Source: Amoebophrya sp. A120 (Eukaryota; Sar; Dinophyceae; Syndiniales; Amoebophryaceae). Taken from it: a stretch of DNA of 64,000 bases. Below the pieces are notes generated by a model. It searched no databases. It had not been told where the DNA came from and saw only the letters and a list, made by a program, of their open reading frames with translations. The stretch spans positions 8,817,642 to 8,881,641 of the forward strand of contig CAJINV010000001.1 in NCBI GenBank assembly GCA_905178155.1. Direction: 5' to 3'. Made by a program: the position numbers and the translations under genes. This document shows, piece by piece, positions 13,701 through 24,942 of this stretch (position 1 is its first letter; the number at the start of each line of letters is the position of its first letter).

Positions 13701-14970
13701 ATAGATAGCAAAACACTGCGCATCTAAAAGAGTTCCATGAAAAAACGAGCACGAATATACTTAGATTAATCAGAAGCTCAGTCAGTCAGTACAAATTCCA
13801 CGCAGATTTAGTTGCTGTTTAGCCTTTCAAGAATTTGTCATGCGAAGTAGCTTCACCTTGTGGATGTTGATGCTCATTTTGCATGGCAAATCATGTAACA
13901 GTTGAGAATGTAACGTTTGAGAGTCTCATAAACGAGTTGGCCACGTTCAAGGCGCGCATCGCGGAACGCATGCAGATGGAGTACCAGGTCATCTACCTAT
14001 CCTGTGCAAAAGTACGTATCGTACTCACGTAGTACAACTCGTGCTGATTAGTACAATCATGCATGATGTTGTTGACAAATGCAAATCAGCAGCACGCCAC
14101 TGACTTTTGAAAAAATGTTAAGATTCAGACTTTGTATATGCAATTGGTACCTCTAGGAGGGTCGTCGTACGTTACTTTTGCGATGCATACTACCGAGAGC
14201 GGGACGACGCGCTGCAGCAGCTGCAGGAGATGGGCGGTGCCAGCCCCACGGAAATCGAGCGGGTGTCCAAGGAGTGGGAAAACAAGCGGCAGGACCAGGA
14301 GCGGGCGGCGGCGAAGGAGATCGCGGACTTCGAGAAGAAGCAGAAGCAGGACCTGCAGATGCTGAAGGACGAGAAGGAGGGCAGCTATGCTGTGCAAAAG
14401 TATCGTACTCGTACTAATTGCAATTGCAAATATCAATATGCATGACAAATCTTCCTCCAAAGGTAAAACAGCATTACAACTTCCACTTTTTTTCTTGCGA
14501 AAATTTGTAAATACAATTTATACTAGTACGTTACTTTTGCAATGCATAGCAGCACGCAGTGGTGGATCTTTCCGCAGCCCTCGGATCCCGGGACGCAGGG
14601 GGACCCGCCCTGCTACCAGACGGACCGCACGGTGCTCGAGGGCCCGAAGACCGGGGGGTGCAAAAGCAAGCCGTGGTTCGGGCCCCTGGCGAAGGGGTAC
14701 GCGGCGGAGGCCTTCCAGGCGTTCAAGTCCTCCCCACCGATGACCATGTACCCCACTGTGTTCCTGAAAGAAGCGATTGGCGGTTCGCAACTGAAAATGC
14801 TCGGCGGAGACCCCATGTCGCCCCTGACGAGTGACCGGGGGAAGAAGCGGCTCTACCTGTTCACAGACTACGACGAGCTGACTGGCCGCCTGCGCGACGA
14901 CGGCTGGCTACCCGACGACGCGACACTTACTGACGGCGCGGATGTGAACCCTATTCTGAACAACGCATGA
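1772..14970 (+). CDS. giant secreted or membrane protein, about 13 exons, family not recognised
   Basis: The start at ATG 1772 opens a signal peptide (hydrophobic run FLLSLCFVFLG, then small residues). Proposed exons: 1772-4194, 4338 to about 6300, about 6694-6823, 7140-7262, 7561-9166, 9456-11545, 11743-11849 (or from 11728), 12045-12291, 12497-13028, 13200-13397 (or from 13185), 13928-13997, 14195-14385, 14554-14970, stop TGA. All junctions keep phase except the one between about 6300 and 6694, which I could not resolve. Three introns appear to be GC-AG (after 11545, 12291, 13028). Four introns are introner elements. The product is about 3,300 residues: a Ser/Thr- and charge-rich N-terminus, a hydrophobic alanine/glycine-rich stretch at about 5860-5990 that could be one or two membrane segments, and long globular parts. 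Segments with SPLFPFVLVY (about 5220) and SPLFAFVCVY (about 12870) suggest a diverged internal duplication. I recognise no family. It could be two adjacent genes if the unresolved junction is false. Confidence 0.6.
6824..7134 (+). mobile_element. introner-like element, family 5 (C/G-rich stem)
   Basis: The ends are inverted repeats: TATTACAATGAAAAATGCCC at the left and its near complement (ending in cactttgata) at the right, extended by a CCCCCACCCCC/GGGGGTGGGGG stem. It is flanked by the 5-bp duplication GTCTG (6819-6823 and 7135-7139). Removing the element plus one GTCTG restores the frame of the giant gene (GAG ACC GTC TGC CAG). The body contains tgtgatgc and tgtcatgc words shared with the other families. 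Confidence 0.85.
13398..13924 (+). mobile_element. introner-like element, family 3, long copy
   Basis: Ends are inverted repeats built from CTCTCAAnnGTTACATTCTCAA. Exon phase is kept if the exon stops at CTC (13395-13397) and restarts after CTC (13925-13927), joining codons for A-L-I-N-E-L. At about 530 bp it is twice the usual length, which suggests a second insertion or expansion inside it. The target duplication is at most 3-4 bp and not decisive. Confidence 0.7.
13998..14189 (+). mobile_element. introner-like element, family 4
   Basis: Inverted ends with the core TGCAAAAGTA(C)GTA...TACGTTACTTTTGC. A perfect 5-bp TSD, CTACC, lies at 13993-13997 and 14190-14194. Removal gives GTC ATC TAC CGA GAG, in phase with both neighbours. 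Confidence 0.85.
14386..14548 (+). mobile_element. introner-like element, family 4
   Basis: Starts TATGCTGTGCAAAAGTATCG and ends with the complementary tacttttgcaatgcata. A perfect TSD, GCAGC, lies at 14381-14385 and 14549-14553. Removal joins GGC AGC to ACG CAG in phase. It is only about 200 bp downstream of another copy of the same family, and the exon between them is 191 nt. Confidence 0.85.
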
Positions 14971-16172
14971 TAAGCACAACGAGCTCCTGCGGGAGTTTTT
15001 GTATTTGACGCCGCCGGAGGGGCGGAGGACGACGAAACGCGAAGACGAAATCAAATTTCCATCTAAGACACTACAATCATAAATACGTGCTACCAAAACT
15101 ACCAAATAGAGCTACCACTTTGATATAGAAAAATTCACAAAAATATACTGGAAAGCGCATTTGCTTCAATGAATTCAATTTGTATACGACTTTGTGATGT
15201 AACGTTGCGCACAAGAGCAATGGATATGGATTTTGATTTAGATTTTGCTACAGAGGAAAAACAGATACCAAAAGAACGAACGACAGCGACGCTCGGTTGT
15301 CTACCACTTCGAAATGTCGATCGGACGAAAAATTCCTCGAAGGTTAAAATGACCTGTAACTATGGTGTAGTTTTTCGCATCTGGATTTCTCTCGAACGTC
15401 AATCTCATCCAGTAGAAAGAATCGAAAAATGCACAGCTCTGGAAACTAGATGTTGCCGTAATTCATCTCGCATGTGATTTCTTGCAAACCCAAAAAATGT
15501 ATCTGCAACCAAGTTGGAAAAGTGACGCAGGACTGTATGCTGGTGAACGCTAAACGAATGCCGGTTCTGGTGTTGTAAAGTAAAACAGCTAGAGAGAAAA
15601 AATGAAATGCAGTCCATGATACCTGCTAAGTCCATGCCCTCACAACTGGAACGTCCTTGTAGCTTTAGCGCAAAGTCCCTTTTCATGTTCGAACTACTAG
15701 CACCTTTTCTGCAAAAAGCAGAGACTGTATCACTGCAGCACGCAGGTGGATTGACGGAAGACGAAGATCGGAGCGCGTTTCCTTTCCTCTATTATCATCG
15801 TGTTTCTTTGGTTTATGGTTTTCGTCGCATTTTAGCATTTGGTCAGTGGGACGGACTTTCTTAGGCCCAGACCACGAGACAAATACAATCGTGTTGGAGA
15901 ACCGTGGTAAGTGAAAGTTGAAGTTCGACCGAGGAAAGCGAAATAGATAGAGAAGAAAGATGAGAGTCGCGCAACTAGCATGGAGAAGAGAGACCGTGTT
16001 CTTTCTGAGGGAGAGGGAGTGAATTGGCCGCAACCGCAAGGTATCACCAATCATGGACGGTGTCGGTGTCGGAGGTGGAGAGCAAGTATTAAGTTGCATT
16101 TGTAGAAACACAAACAGCAGAACAAGAAAAGAAGCCGCATCAACGACAAATAAAAAAATCGAGGAAAAAAGG
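14971..16172. other. intergenic region
   Basis: The 3' flank of the giant gene and 5' flank of the SAM-like gene. Several short open frames exist on both strands, but none has a signal sequence, conserved motif or plausible splice partner. No repeat stands out. Confidence 0.55.
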
Positions 16173-19100
16173 ATGGCGGGCTCTTCTTCAGCATCTTCCT
16201 CCGCATCGACGGAGCAGGCGAACCAGGACCGCACCACTTTAATTTGCAGCCAGATTTTGGACCCGAGGCTATTGGTCCTGGAGATTTTTTCGGGAACATT
16301 GCTGAAGCTTTACGTGCGGGTGCTGGAGGCAAACGACGCGCAGGAGGCTGCGAAGCGTATTTTTTGAAATTTTGTGAGAGTTTTCACTTGCAACTTGTGA
16401 TTAGGATTTCTTCCTTGTTTCATTCTTCTCGGTCAGATGTAGTACCATCAAGACCATCAACTACCAATACTCCGTCGTTTTCCGTTGCTCCAGCAGTCTG
16501 CATGAGGATTTTTGCGTAAAAATCCTAACAAGGTTCTACTGCGTCGAGTGGTTCCCCCGGCGCTGCGCGAGAAGAGGAAACCTATGAGAAGCGTCGGCGT
16601 CGGTTTCGGCTGCGCTTTCGCGCAATTTCGGAGTACTTGGTACGGCATTACCTGTTCGAAAACACCGAGGACGCCCTGGAGCCGGCGCAGGAGCAGGATC
16701 CAACGCAGCTTCTGGTCAATGCCATGCTTCATGCGAAGGACCGGATCACGGGCGCAGCGACCACTACTTCCAGTCAAGAGGGGGCTTGTTCCAAGAAGGA
16801 CGACGTCGGCTTGAGTAAAGGGGAACTCAAATACTGGAGCCAGTTGGCACTGCAGGCAGGAATTCAAGCCATTCAGGACACGTGGACACCTTTGCGAAAG
16901 TACTCAGAATGCTGTTGTACCTAGTTGATCATTTCATGAAGCGTATAATTGCTTTCGCAAAGAGTTGTACAGAATCAGTTGCAGTAGACAACGAACTGTC
17001 ACTGTGTACAATTTTTTCGGATCGATGAGCAGGATTTAAAAAGCTCAAATGGAAGGGAAAATGAAAAAGAAAAACAACGCATCACAGAATTCGTCGCATG
17101 ATTTACATGGAGTATGCCGGTCGGATCCCCAAGCTCGAGGTCAAGGAGTTGTTTACGTGTTTGTCTCCTGTGAGCGAATCCGTGGAGGAAATCTATGAAC
17201 TGTAAATATGTCTGGGTCTGGAAGAGTCCAAGTTTGTCATGCTAAATCTGATCAACGCAAAAGTCTGTATTGTGGGACCAGCAAAAGTCCTCACTTTTGG
17301 TTACCAGAAGGCGACATTTCTCATGCGCATTCAGCATTGAAGGGCCTTCTCAAAACTTGTGATGCTAGTGCTCACATTCCAGACCTTCTGGCTCATGCGA
17401 AAGCTGCATGACAAAGCTTGCGTCTTCCAGACCCAGACACTTTTGCATTTGATAAAATCAACACCATGCTGATTCACCTGTACATGCAATGTTTGGCGTC
17501 GCAAAGCTTCGAACCCGCGGCCTTGCAGGAGTTTCTCACCAAGGTTGGTCTTTTTAATTCTGAGACTTGTCATGCATGTTTTGCCTGGGCCATCATGTCT
17601 GTGATGCATGCCCTAGCATCACAGATTTTTTGAGGGCCTCGCGATGCCTATAATTCCGCATGACAAATGCCCTCTCCGCGTAGCAAAAATTACACTCCCT
17701 TTGCTGCTCATGCAATACAGATTTTTTTGGAATCCAAACTCAGCATCACAAGTTGCATTCTTCCAGACCCAGACATATTATTTTTTAGGAACGGACGGAG
17801 CCGTTAATGCAACCCGCCGAAAAGTTGGCCCAGAATTGGCCAGAAGTTCTTGGCCAGCGGCCATCATTACAGCGACCCGAATCCAGGCGCCAGCGCGGCG
17901 CGGAATGTAGCCCGATCGCCTTCTTTATGCAAGAACCCCAGTTGGCTCAAATTTTGAGCCGCACGAGGTTCCGCGGGTCCGCTTTCGTGGCCTGTCCATG
18001 TTGTGCATCGCTTCCCCTTGCGGCAACATGGGCGCGCCATCATTCGAGAAGCAAGTCCGCTCGAGAACTTTGTCCCGCCAAGATTCCGGCCAGAGAGGGG
18101 GGGGCGCGCCGTATTTTGCCCTGCTCCGGCTAGATTTTAGCTGCAGGCGCTGTTACTTGGGACAAAGGCGCGGCTACCATTGCCGGCAGATCGGCGCCCT
18201 TGCTCCCTGTGCCCGCTGGCCGTGCCGGAGCGGATTGATTCGGCGCCAACCCAGGCGCAACCTTGCCGGGAAGAGGGAGGGCCCACCAGCTGAGTCCTCA
18301 TATGCGCCTACGCGTGGGGCAAAAAGTAGCACACGATCCCGCGCGCCTTTTTGCTCAGGAAAATGTGAAGCACCCACCAAGCCCGCCGCGTGCGCGTCCA
18401 ACAAACAGGCCGCCCGCAACGTGGCCAGCTGCTTTGTATAGGCCGGCCGGTTGCGTAGGTCAGTGACTTGCTTCGGCCCGCTGTTTGAAGGCTTCGGAGA
18501 GTTCCGGAAACAGGGCGCTCGGGGCCGTTTGACAGGGGCCCCGGCCAACTCTGCAAAAAGGGCCAAAAAATGAGTGGTCGCAAAAAGTTAGCCAGAGGAG
18601 AGTAAAAAAGCTAGCCGGGAGCTCGCTAAAAAGTTAGCCAACGGCCGGATACAGGTGCGGAGAATTTTCCGACTTTCTAGAACAAAAGTTGGCCAAAAGT
18701 TGGCCATAGCATCGCCCTTTGCCGAAAAGCAAAAATCTGCGTTTTTTGCTTCCCTTCCTTGGTTAACGTCTTGGCTAACTTTTGGCTAACTTTTATTTTT
18801 GCGGCTAATGCAGGAGTTTCTCACTTTTGGCTAACTTTTGGCTAACTTCGAACCCGCGGCCTTGCAGGAGTTTCTCACCAAGGTTGGTCTTACTTGCAAA
18901 CTTTTATTTATCCCCCAGAAAAAGACCGACAGGTCATATTTGTAATGCAAAAATAAATAGACAAAAAAATCTGTATTGCATGCCCTAAACAGGATGTTAT
19001 GGCCTCGCCCATGACAGATTTTCCTGTGTATTTATTTTTGCATTACAAATATGACCTGTCGGTCTTTTTCTGTGGGATATTGTTTTTTGGAAACCTGAAC

Positions 19101-22100
19101 TTGTTGAGGTCTTGGACCCCACGACGAGCATCTTGGTTGTTCTGTGTCGCCGTCCTGTTCACTTCCTTCTCTATGCTCTGCCTTTCTGTATGCACAACTA
19201 TAACTTTAACTATTTTCACTACGGGTTTCTACATCTACGTGTACCTGTACGTTCAGGTTTCCGCCGCCGTGGTCGACACCCTGCAAGAACACGCCGCCAT
19301 GGGCGGTAGTGACGATGTCAGCCTGGTTCTCGCACTGCACATGCTCTGCCCAGAACAGCCACAAGTACCGACCGCTGCGAAAAAGCAGGACGCCGAGAGT
19401 GAGTTTGTGGAAGAAAAAGTTCGCGAGGCGCTACTCGACGCCTTCCACCAAGGTGCAGCGCTTTCGCTGGTCAAGGGCGCCCTGAGTAGCGACAAGGAAA
19501 AGCAAAGAAACAAATGCCTGAAAAAGCTACTCGCGCACCTCGTGGAAAAGGTATTTCTTCATTTTGTGTGCCACAATGGTAATGGAATGCCATAGATTCA
19601 TGTTGACTCGGCAAGTAGAAGTGCGAACAAGAGCCTCCGGTCCTGTCAGATTTACATACAAAATGAAAACTTAACATGTTCTGTTGGTATTGATCTTATC
19701 ACATTCCAACGACCAGGCAATTCTACTGGGCAACCACCGGGCATTGCGGGCATCGGAAATCCGGCGTTGGACGTCTTCGGACGTGCTATTGTGGGCGTTC
19801 GAAATGCAATTGGGTCTGGACGTGTTTTCCCTGCTGTGTCGCGGCGACGTGGATGGTTTGCTGCTGTCTACGTTGGAAGACGCCGATCTCGAATCCCTCA
19901 GCGAGAGCCAGCGTGCCAACTTCTACGCGTGTCGCGACGCAGCGCTAGTGAAAAAGCCAGCAGTAGTTGAAACGAATTCGACCTCGCCTGGTGGTCGTGG
20001 TGCAGCGGCTGCTAGTACACATCATCAAAAGAATCAAGCAACAACGACCTGCTCGTCTCTCGCCGACGGCAGCGCGATTCTCCTCGGGCAAGTGGGCACC
20101 CCGGACGTGGAAAGCACTAACCAGAGGATGGGGCCCCTGCTCGCGAAAGGGGGTGACACGTCGCCGGAAAAGCTGGCGAAACTGCTGGAGGAACAGATGT
20201 CCTCTAGCGTCGCCAGGATCGAGGCGGCGGAGCAGGCATTTTTCCAAACGCCGGAAGTCGGTGCGGACGAGGAAGGTGCAGCAAATAATTATACCGACGC
20301 AACAGCTGCAGCTGCTTCGAAGGGTGGAGCTGCAGATCATGGCATAGGAAATATTAGCGCTGGAGGTGGCGCAACGACCGACACCGAGCTGCAGTCTTCT
20401 AGTTCGTCGAGCGCGCGGGGGCAGCTGCAAAAATTTCTGTTCGAGCGCGTGCCAGGTAACGTGCAGGAGCTGGTGGACGTCTATAACCCGCTCAGGTGTT
20501 ACAATCTCAAACGTTACAATAGAATCTGAGACTGTCTTGCATGATGAGCATGACAGATTCGCAGAGCTTTCCACTTTCTGCAATACAAATTGCGCCAGAT
20601 AGTAGTGGCGTTTGAGGCTCCGGAACTTGTCATGCGCAATCCTATGAGAGTTGGCTAGACCATGCGCTTTTGCATCACAGATTTCCATATTCTATTGTAA
20701 CGTTTGAGATTGTAACAGCTGAGCGCGTTATAACGTCGCCAACCAGTTTCTGGCTGCGGAACACCAAGGGCTCGAAACCAAAGACGACGCGGAGGGAGGT
20801 TCTTCCGGTCCGCGCTTCACCCCCCGGCTGATGATGAACCGGGACCAGACACTGAGCAAGTGGGGCATCGAGCTCGTGCAGGGCGGCGCCTCCGTTTGCT
20901 GCTGCAATGTGGAACAGGTGATGGGCTTCGTTTTCAACGCCAACAGCAGTCCGAAATCGAAAGCCAGCTCGTCGTCCAATAGATTGTCGAGCAGTACAAG
21001 CGGGACGACCGCTCGCGGCGGCGGTGGCACAACTGGTGGAACTTCTGGTGCTAAAACGGCCGGGGACTTTCTGAAGGATTTCCTCGTCGCAAAGCAGACC
21101 TATGAGACAGCACTGCGCGAAAAGCAAGAGATCATCGAGGTGTTGCTCCAGGAACTGGAAAACGAAAAAAGTAAGAAAGCCGGGGGAGCAACAAGGGCGC
21201 AGCAAGAAGACCAGGAGGAAGACCACACAGGGTGGAGTCCCATCACACCGAAAGTGGGACAGGCCGCCGAGGAGAGCGCAGATAGTAATGACGTCTTGCG
21301 CCTCCAAGTAGGTGAAGAACAACAGCCACCGACTGCAATTTCTGATACGAAGGACAAACCCATTGTCGCCTCCCCTCCGCCCCTGGAGGACAAGCAATTG
21401 AGCGAGTTGGCGGCGTTGCAGCGAGAGTTTCTGGATGAGGTTGCGGGCGGGAGCAAACCCAACCGGGTGGACACCGCCTCATCGGTGACAGAAAGTTTGG
21501 AAGAAGTGGAGAAAAGTTTGGAACTCGTAGCTGTCGGCGCCCGGGTGAAGACTTTCAGAAAGAATGAAGCAGGACCTAGTACAGGAGCAGCGTCCGGGCG
21601 GTCAGCCGCTTCATCTGCAATGCCCCCGAAGAGCCAGGAATTGGGTCGTGCGATGTCCGTCGACGAAGACGGACTACAATGCGAATTGGAGTCGCCGCAA
21701 ATCAACGGCATTCTCACCGAGGAGCCTCGGCCGGCGACGAGTCTCCGTCCGGCGGCGGACGATGGGGCGAGCAGTGTAGGAACGACACCGAGAACGCAGG
21801 GTCCTGCACGCGGAAATACAGTGCTGAAGAAGAACAATTACATGCAACAAGAGAAAAATCTGCCCCGACCCTCCCCACCGAAGTTCATTAAGGCAGATCC
21901 GATTTCGTCTCCTATCGATGCAGCTGCAGCCTCCTCCGCCGCAGCGACACCGCTGTCAGACATGAAAATCGCTACCAAAAGCAGGAAGAACAAGGACAGC
22001 AGTAGTACGAGCCAACCGCCACCGCCTCGCATGCAGAGTCTTAACTTTGCGGTGAACGCAGCAAGTAAGCTGAAGGCGTTTCCGAAAGCGGGCGGCCTGG

Positions 22101-23733
22101 TCATGGCCCCGCCGAAGCCATCGCCACTGCTGAAACCGCGGCCGTTCCAGGGCGGGAGCCCGCGGATCTCCAACTTCGCAGCGGACTCGACCCTGTCTCC
22201 GCGGATCGAGGGCCGCGACGTCGTGCTGCAAGCAGGTGGCGTGATGCGCTCAGCTTCCTCGTCCTCAACATCACAGGCGGAAGACGGCGAAACAAGCGGA
22301 AGTGTGCTTCGCACGCGCGGCTTTCACATCCGGTCTCCTCGGTCAGGCTTGCAACTAGCTGCGGCGCACGTAGCGCCGACGCGCAATGCACTGAATTTTG
22401 TCGGCGCGCCTCCTCCCAGAACGAACGTAAATAGCATGGTCAGTGTGTCAAAGCCGACATCGGGAATTGACGAAGCGAGCCGATCAGTGCCTACGCAGGT
22501 CCCTGCGAAGCTATTGGCTGAGTTGGCCGGCGAGACCTCGGCACTTGCCGCTGGAGCCTCGTCTACAGCATCGGTCGGGGCGCCTCCACAGGCCGCTGTG
22601 GGCAAAAGGTACTTGCTATCTCTTTATTCTTTTTCTTAACGAAGGAGTGCATCATAAAGTCAGTGGGACTAGAACTAGAAAGCATGCCGTAGATGAAATG
22701 CTCTGTATGGCATCGAGATCGAATGCGAAGACAAGTACAATTGTCTATGTCATGAACAAAGAGTGATTTTCATCACAGGCCTCCGTCTGGACGTAGCCAG
22801 CAGGTTCGATCTCGCGAGAACAGTAAGCAGTCTTCTTCCGGGGCGGGTGGAGTGCAATCTCCGAGTCTTGGCGCGAGCCCCGAGGATGCCGGTCCAACTT
22901 CGGAGGCAATTCTCGCAGCTGCGAAACAAGGCTCCAGCGGTGCAACCGCACGCGCAGGATCCCAATCCTCAAAAGATACGAAAAATAAGCCTCTTCCGCA
23001 AACAACTACGAAGCGGCTTGTCGAGCCTGTCGCAGTCAATCAAGAGCCCCAGTTGCGAGGACGCACGAGAGCCCCAGTCCACAATGTCGTGAAGTCCTCG
23101 CCAGAGCAAGCTGCGTCGAAAGTGGAAGACGGCTTGATTGGCGCGCCCAGCACTACATCGAACAAATCCGCACTGAAATCCCCGACCTCAACGTCTTCCA
23201 AGCTAAGTCAGAGCAAGGAGAGAGCCGCGACGATGAAAACTGCAAATGTGAAACATGTGAAAGTGTTGAGCAAGCCCGTAGTTGAGATCGAAGAAGACAA
23301 CGTCCCCACCTCCGCCACCGAAGCCAATGGCAGCGCATCAGCGAGTTCCAGTGCGGAAGAGGGAACAAATGCAAGTGGTTTGACGGTGAAAAAGATTGCC
23401 GCATCTTCGTCTTCCGGCGCCGGCAATAAGATCGTCGTCTCCTCCCCTTCTAGCGGCTCAGCGAACACAGTAAAAAAGATCCCCCCGCGCGGTGACCGAC
23501 CTCCAATGAAACTTGTCGGTGGAGGTGGACAGGGATCATATCGAGCGCAAATCGACATGCCGAATCGCCCGCGACTCCCGCTGCCCCAGGTCGCGGCCAA
23601 CATTCGGCACCGCATGACGTCAAAGTCCCCGGATGGCCGTCTTTTGCAGTTTCAAGTCGCGAGGATCTCCCCGCATATCTCGCCCCGGGTAAGTCCGAGG
23701 AACGCTGCGGTGAAAATCAAAACTTCGAAGTGA
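16173..23733 (+). CDS. SAM-domain-like protein with Ser/Pro-rich C-terminal half, 1,544 aa
   Basis: Exons 16173-16356, 16533-16881, 17088-17193, 17460-17543, 19257-19550, 19717-20493, 20723-22608 and 22779-23733 join in perfect phase to 1,545 codons. Residues 25-335 are mainly amphipathic helix (for example QDTIRRMIYMEYAGRIP across the exon 2/3 junction). Residues about 350-415 resemble a SAM domain: RRWTSSDVLLWAFEM, then GDVDGLLLSTLEDADLESL and SESQRANFYACRDAAL, matching the usual W-x-x-x-D-V start and the L-L-x-L-x-x-x-D-L core. SAM domains usually mediate oligomerisation or RNA binding. The rest is low-complexity Ser/Ala/Pro with scattered basic RISPR-type motifs, suggesting a disordered scaffold with phosphorylation sites. 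Two introns are clean introners and the fourth (17544-19256) is a composite of nested insertions. The specific role is unknown. Confidence 0.8.
17194..17454 (+). mobile_element. introner-like element, family 1
   Basis: Starts TATGAACTGTAAATATGTCT followed by GGGTCTGGAAG and ends CTTCCAGACCCAGACACTTT then tgcatttgata. A perfect TSD, AAATC, lies at 17189-17193 and 17455-17459. Removal joins GAG GAA ATC to AAC ACC. The internal sequence is closest to the copies at 26920 and 41313. Confidence 0.9.
17507..18891 (+). repeat. 46-bp direct duplication of an exon end and its splice donor (17507-17552 and 18846-18891)
   Basis: The last 37 bp of the exon ending at 17543 plus 9 bp of intron (cttcgaacccgcggccttgc ... 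aaggttggtctt) recur exactly at 18846-18891, 1,339 bp downstream. The second copy carries the same AAG|GTTGGTC donor. A shorter piece (gcaggagtttctcac) occurs a third time near 18810. The DNA between holds a degraded introner, a GC-rich stretch and many GTTGGCCAAAA / GTTAGCC-like words. It looks like an insertion with long duplicated flanks, or an unequal duplication. Confidence 0.85.
17553..17789 (+). mobile_element. relic family 1 introner lacking its left terminal repeat
   Basis: The body (ttctgagacttgtcatgca..., gtctgtgatgcatgccctag, cgcgtagcaaaaatta) and the right end cttccagacccagacat match the copies at 32032 and 38077, but the left GTCTGGGTCTGGAAG end is missing. The right end has drifted to tattattttttagg. 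It sits at the start of the composite intron 17544-19256. Confidence 0.75.
18909..19079 (+). mobile_element. introner-like element, family 2, nested inside an intron
   Basis: Starts TATCCCCCAGAAAAAGACCG and ends cggtctttttctgtgggata; the inverted arms run about 50 bp with one mismatch. It is identical to the copy at 31813-31988 apart from one 5-nt indel in an A-rich run. Flanks TTATT and TTGTT form a 4-of-5 target duplication. It lies in an already existing intron, so it did not create one. Confidence 0.9.
20494..20722 (+). mobile_element. introner-like element, family 3
   Basis: Inverted ends CTCAGGTGTTACAATCTCAA and its complement, continuing through ACGTTACAATAGAAT. Removal joins AAC CCG CTC to GCG CGT TAT in phase. 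The target duplication is unclear, as for the other family 3 copy. The body holds gcatgacagatt and ttgtcatgcgc. Confidence 0.8.
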
Positions 23734-24942
23734 AGAAACAAAAAGAACTTCAAACAGGAGGGTTGAGTCGTCTCTATCATGTTGTGTGCGCAAAGAGACT
23801 CTGTAGCATGTTGAGGTCAAGGTTTTTTCCAAGTAGTAGATGAAATGGAATGATGTTGTCGCCACGCGGGCACCATCGTCGATAATTCACATCGATAGGA
23901 TAGATTTGCAAGCGTCCGGAAGCTTTGTCTTTATGGGCGTGGACGATGCAGAATTTTCGCAGGTGATGAATATGAATGAAAGTCTTCGCCTAAAAGAATA
24001 ACGTCCTAAAAATTGCGCACCAAGTTGGTGCGCAATTTTGCAGAGAACTTAATAAAGCTAGACTAAATCCCGAAACCCGAAAGACGACACCCAGTAAGGA
24101 TCCCGAATCGTGATTCGGGAATCGGACAAACAAGGGAAAAGGTCGTATTTTCTTTCAAAGATTCAATCGAAGCACGAGCGCAAGAGCCGACTACTGCCCT
24201 ATTGTGGAAAAGAAAAAGATACATTCGGATATGATGTGCGGTTGCGGCTACAGGCTGCCGCGGCAGTGTGGTTGTCAAAAAGGAAACTCACGTTGCGATG
24301 TTGAAAGTCAAATAAGACTGCAAACTCACGACTTCGCTGATCATCAAGAAGAGACATACTTCTGTCCTACTAGGATGTGGATGGACCTTGGAACCTGATC
24401 AAGTACACGTGGTTTGCATCATCATTGCCAAGACAGTTGTACGATGCGATCGATGAGGAAGATGATCAATAAAGCTAGGCGAATATGCCATTAGGCCATG
24501 ATGGTAAATAATTGAAGATCATGAAGATCTGCAATGCGTGGACATTAATTTTTACCAAGATCGACGACCGTCCTGAGGTAGTGGCTGCCAATGAGAAGAA
24601 TGATCTGTGTAGTGGCGGTTCAGAGAGTAGTTGAAGGTCGTGCTCCTTATATTTCATTCCGATCATCCACCTTTCGCCCCACTTGTGGTTGCTACGTAGC
24701 CTTTCGCCGATCCATCTGATCACGACCGCCGACAAGCTACATGATCAATCTAGGTGCGCCAGGACATTGATGTTTACGCTTCCTCTGAAAATGAATTTGT
24801 GGCGATTTTTTGTTATCAATTTTACTAGATCATCGACCCCTAAGAATTTTCGCTTCCGTTTATTTGCCACGAATTATTCATCTTAGACGCGTTCGAGCGA
24901 CCCAGTGCTTTTCTTGTTAAGAGCATCAAAACAAAGCGAAAA
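23734..24942. other. intergenic region
   Basis: Contains a 31-bp near-perfect palindrome (listed separately), a shorter cccgaatc-gattcggg palindrome near 24105-24121, and the word aataaagctag twice (about 24050 and 24469). No coding exon is supported. Confidence 0.55.
24009..24039. repeat. perfect 15-bp inverted repeat around a single base
   Basis: Left arm aaaattgcgcaccaa (24009-24023), one G, right arm ttggtgcgcaatttt (24025-24039). It could form a hairpin or cruciform, or be a dyad binding site or 3'-end signal about 275 bp after the SAM-like gene. No function is shown by sequence alone. Confidence 0.8.

Noticed and set aside
18000-18583. GC-rich open frames of 130-147 codons inside the composite intron
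   Set aside because: They lie between two exons of one gene, have no motif and overlap repeat words; base composition alone explains them.
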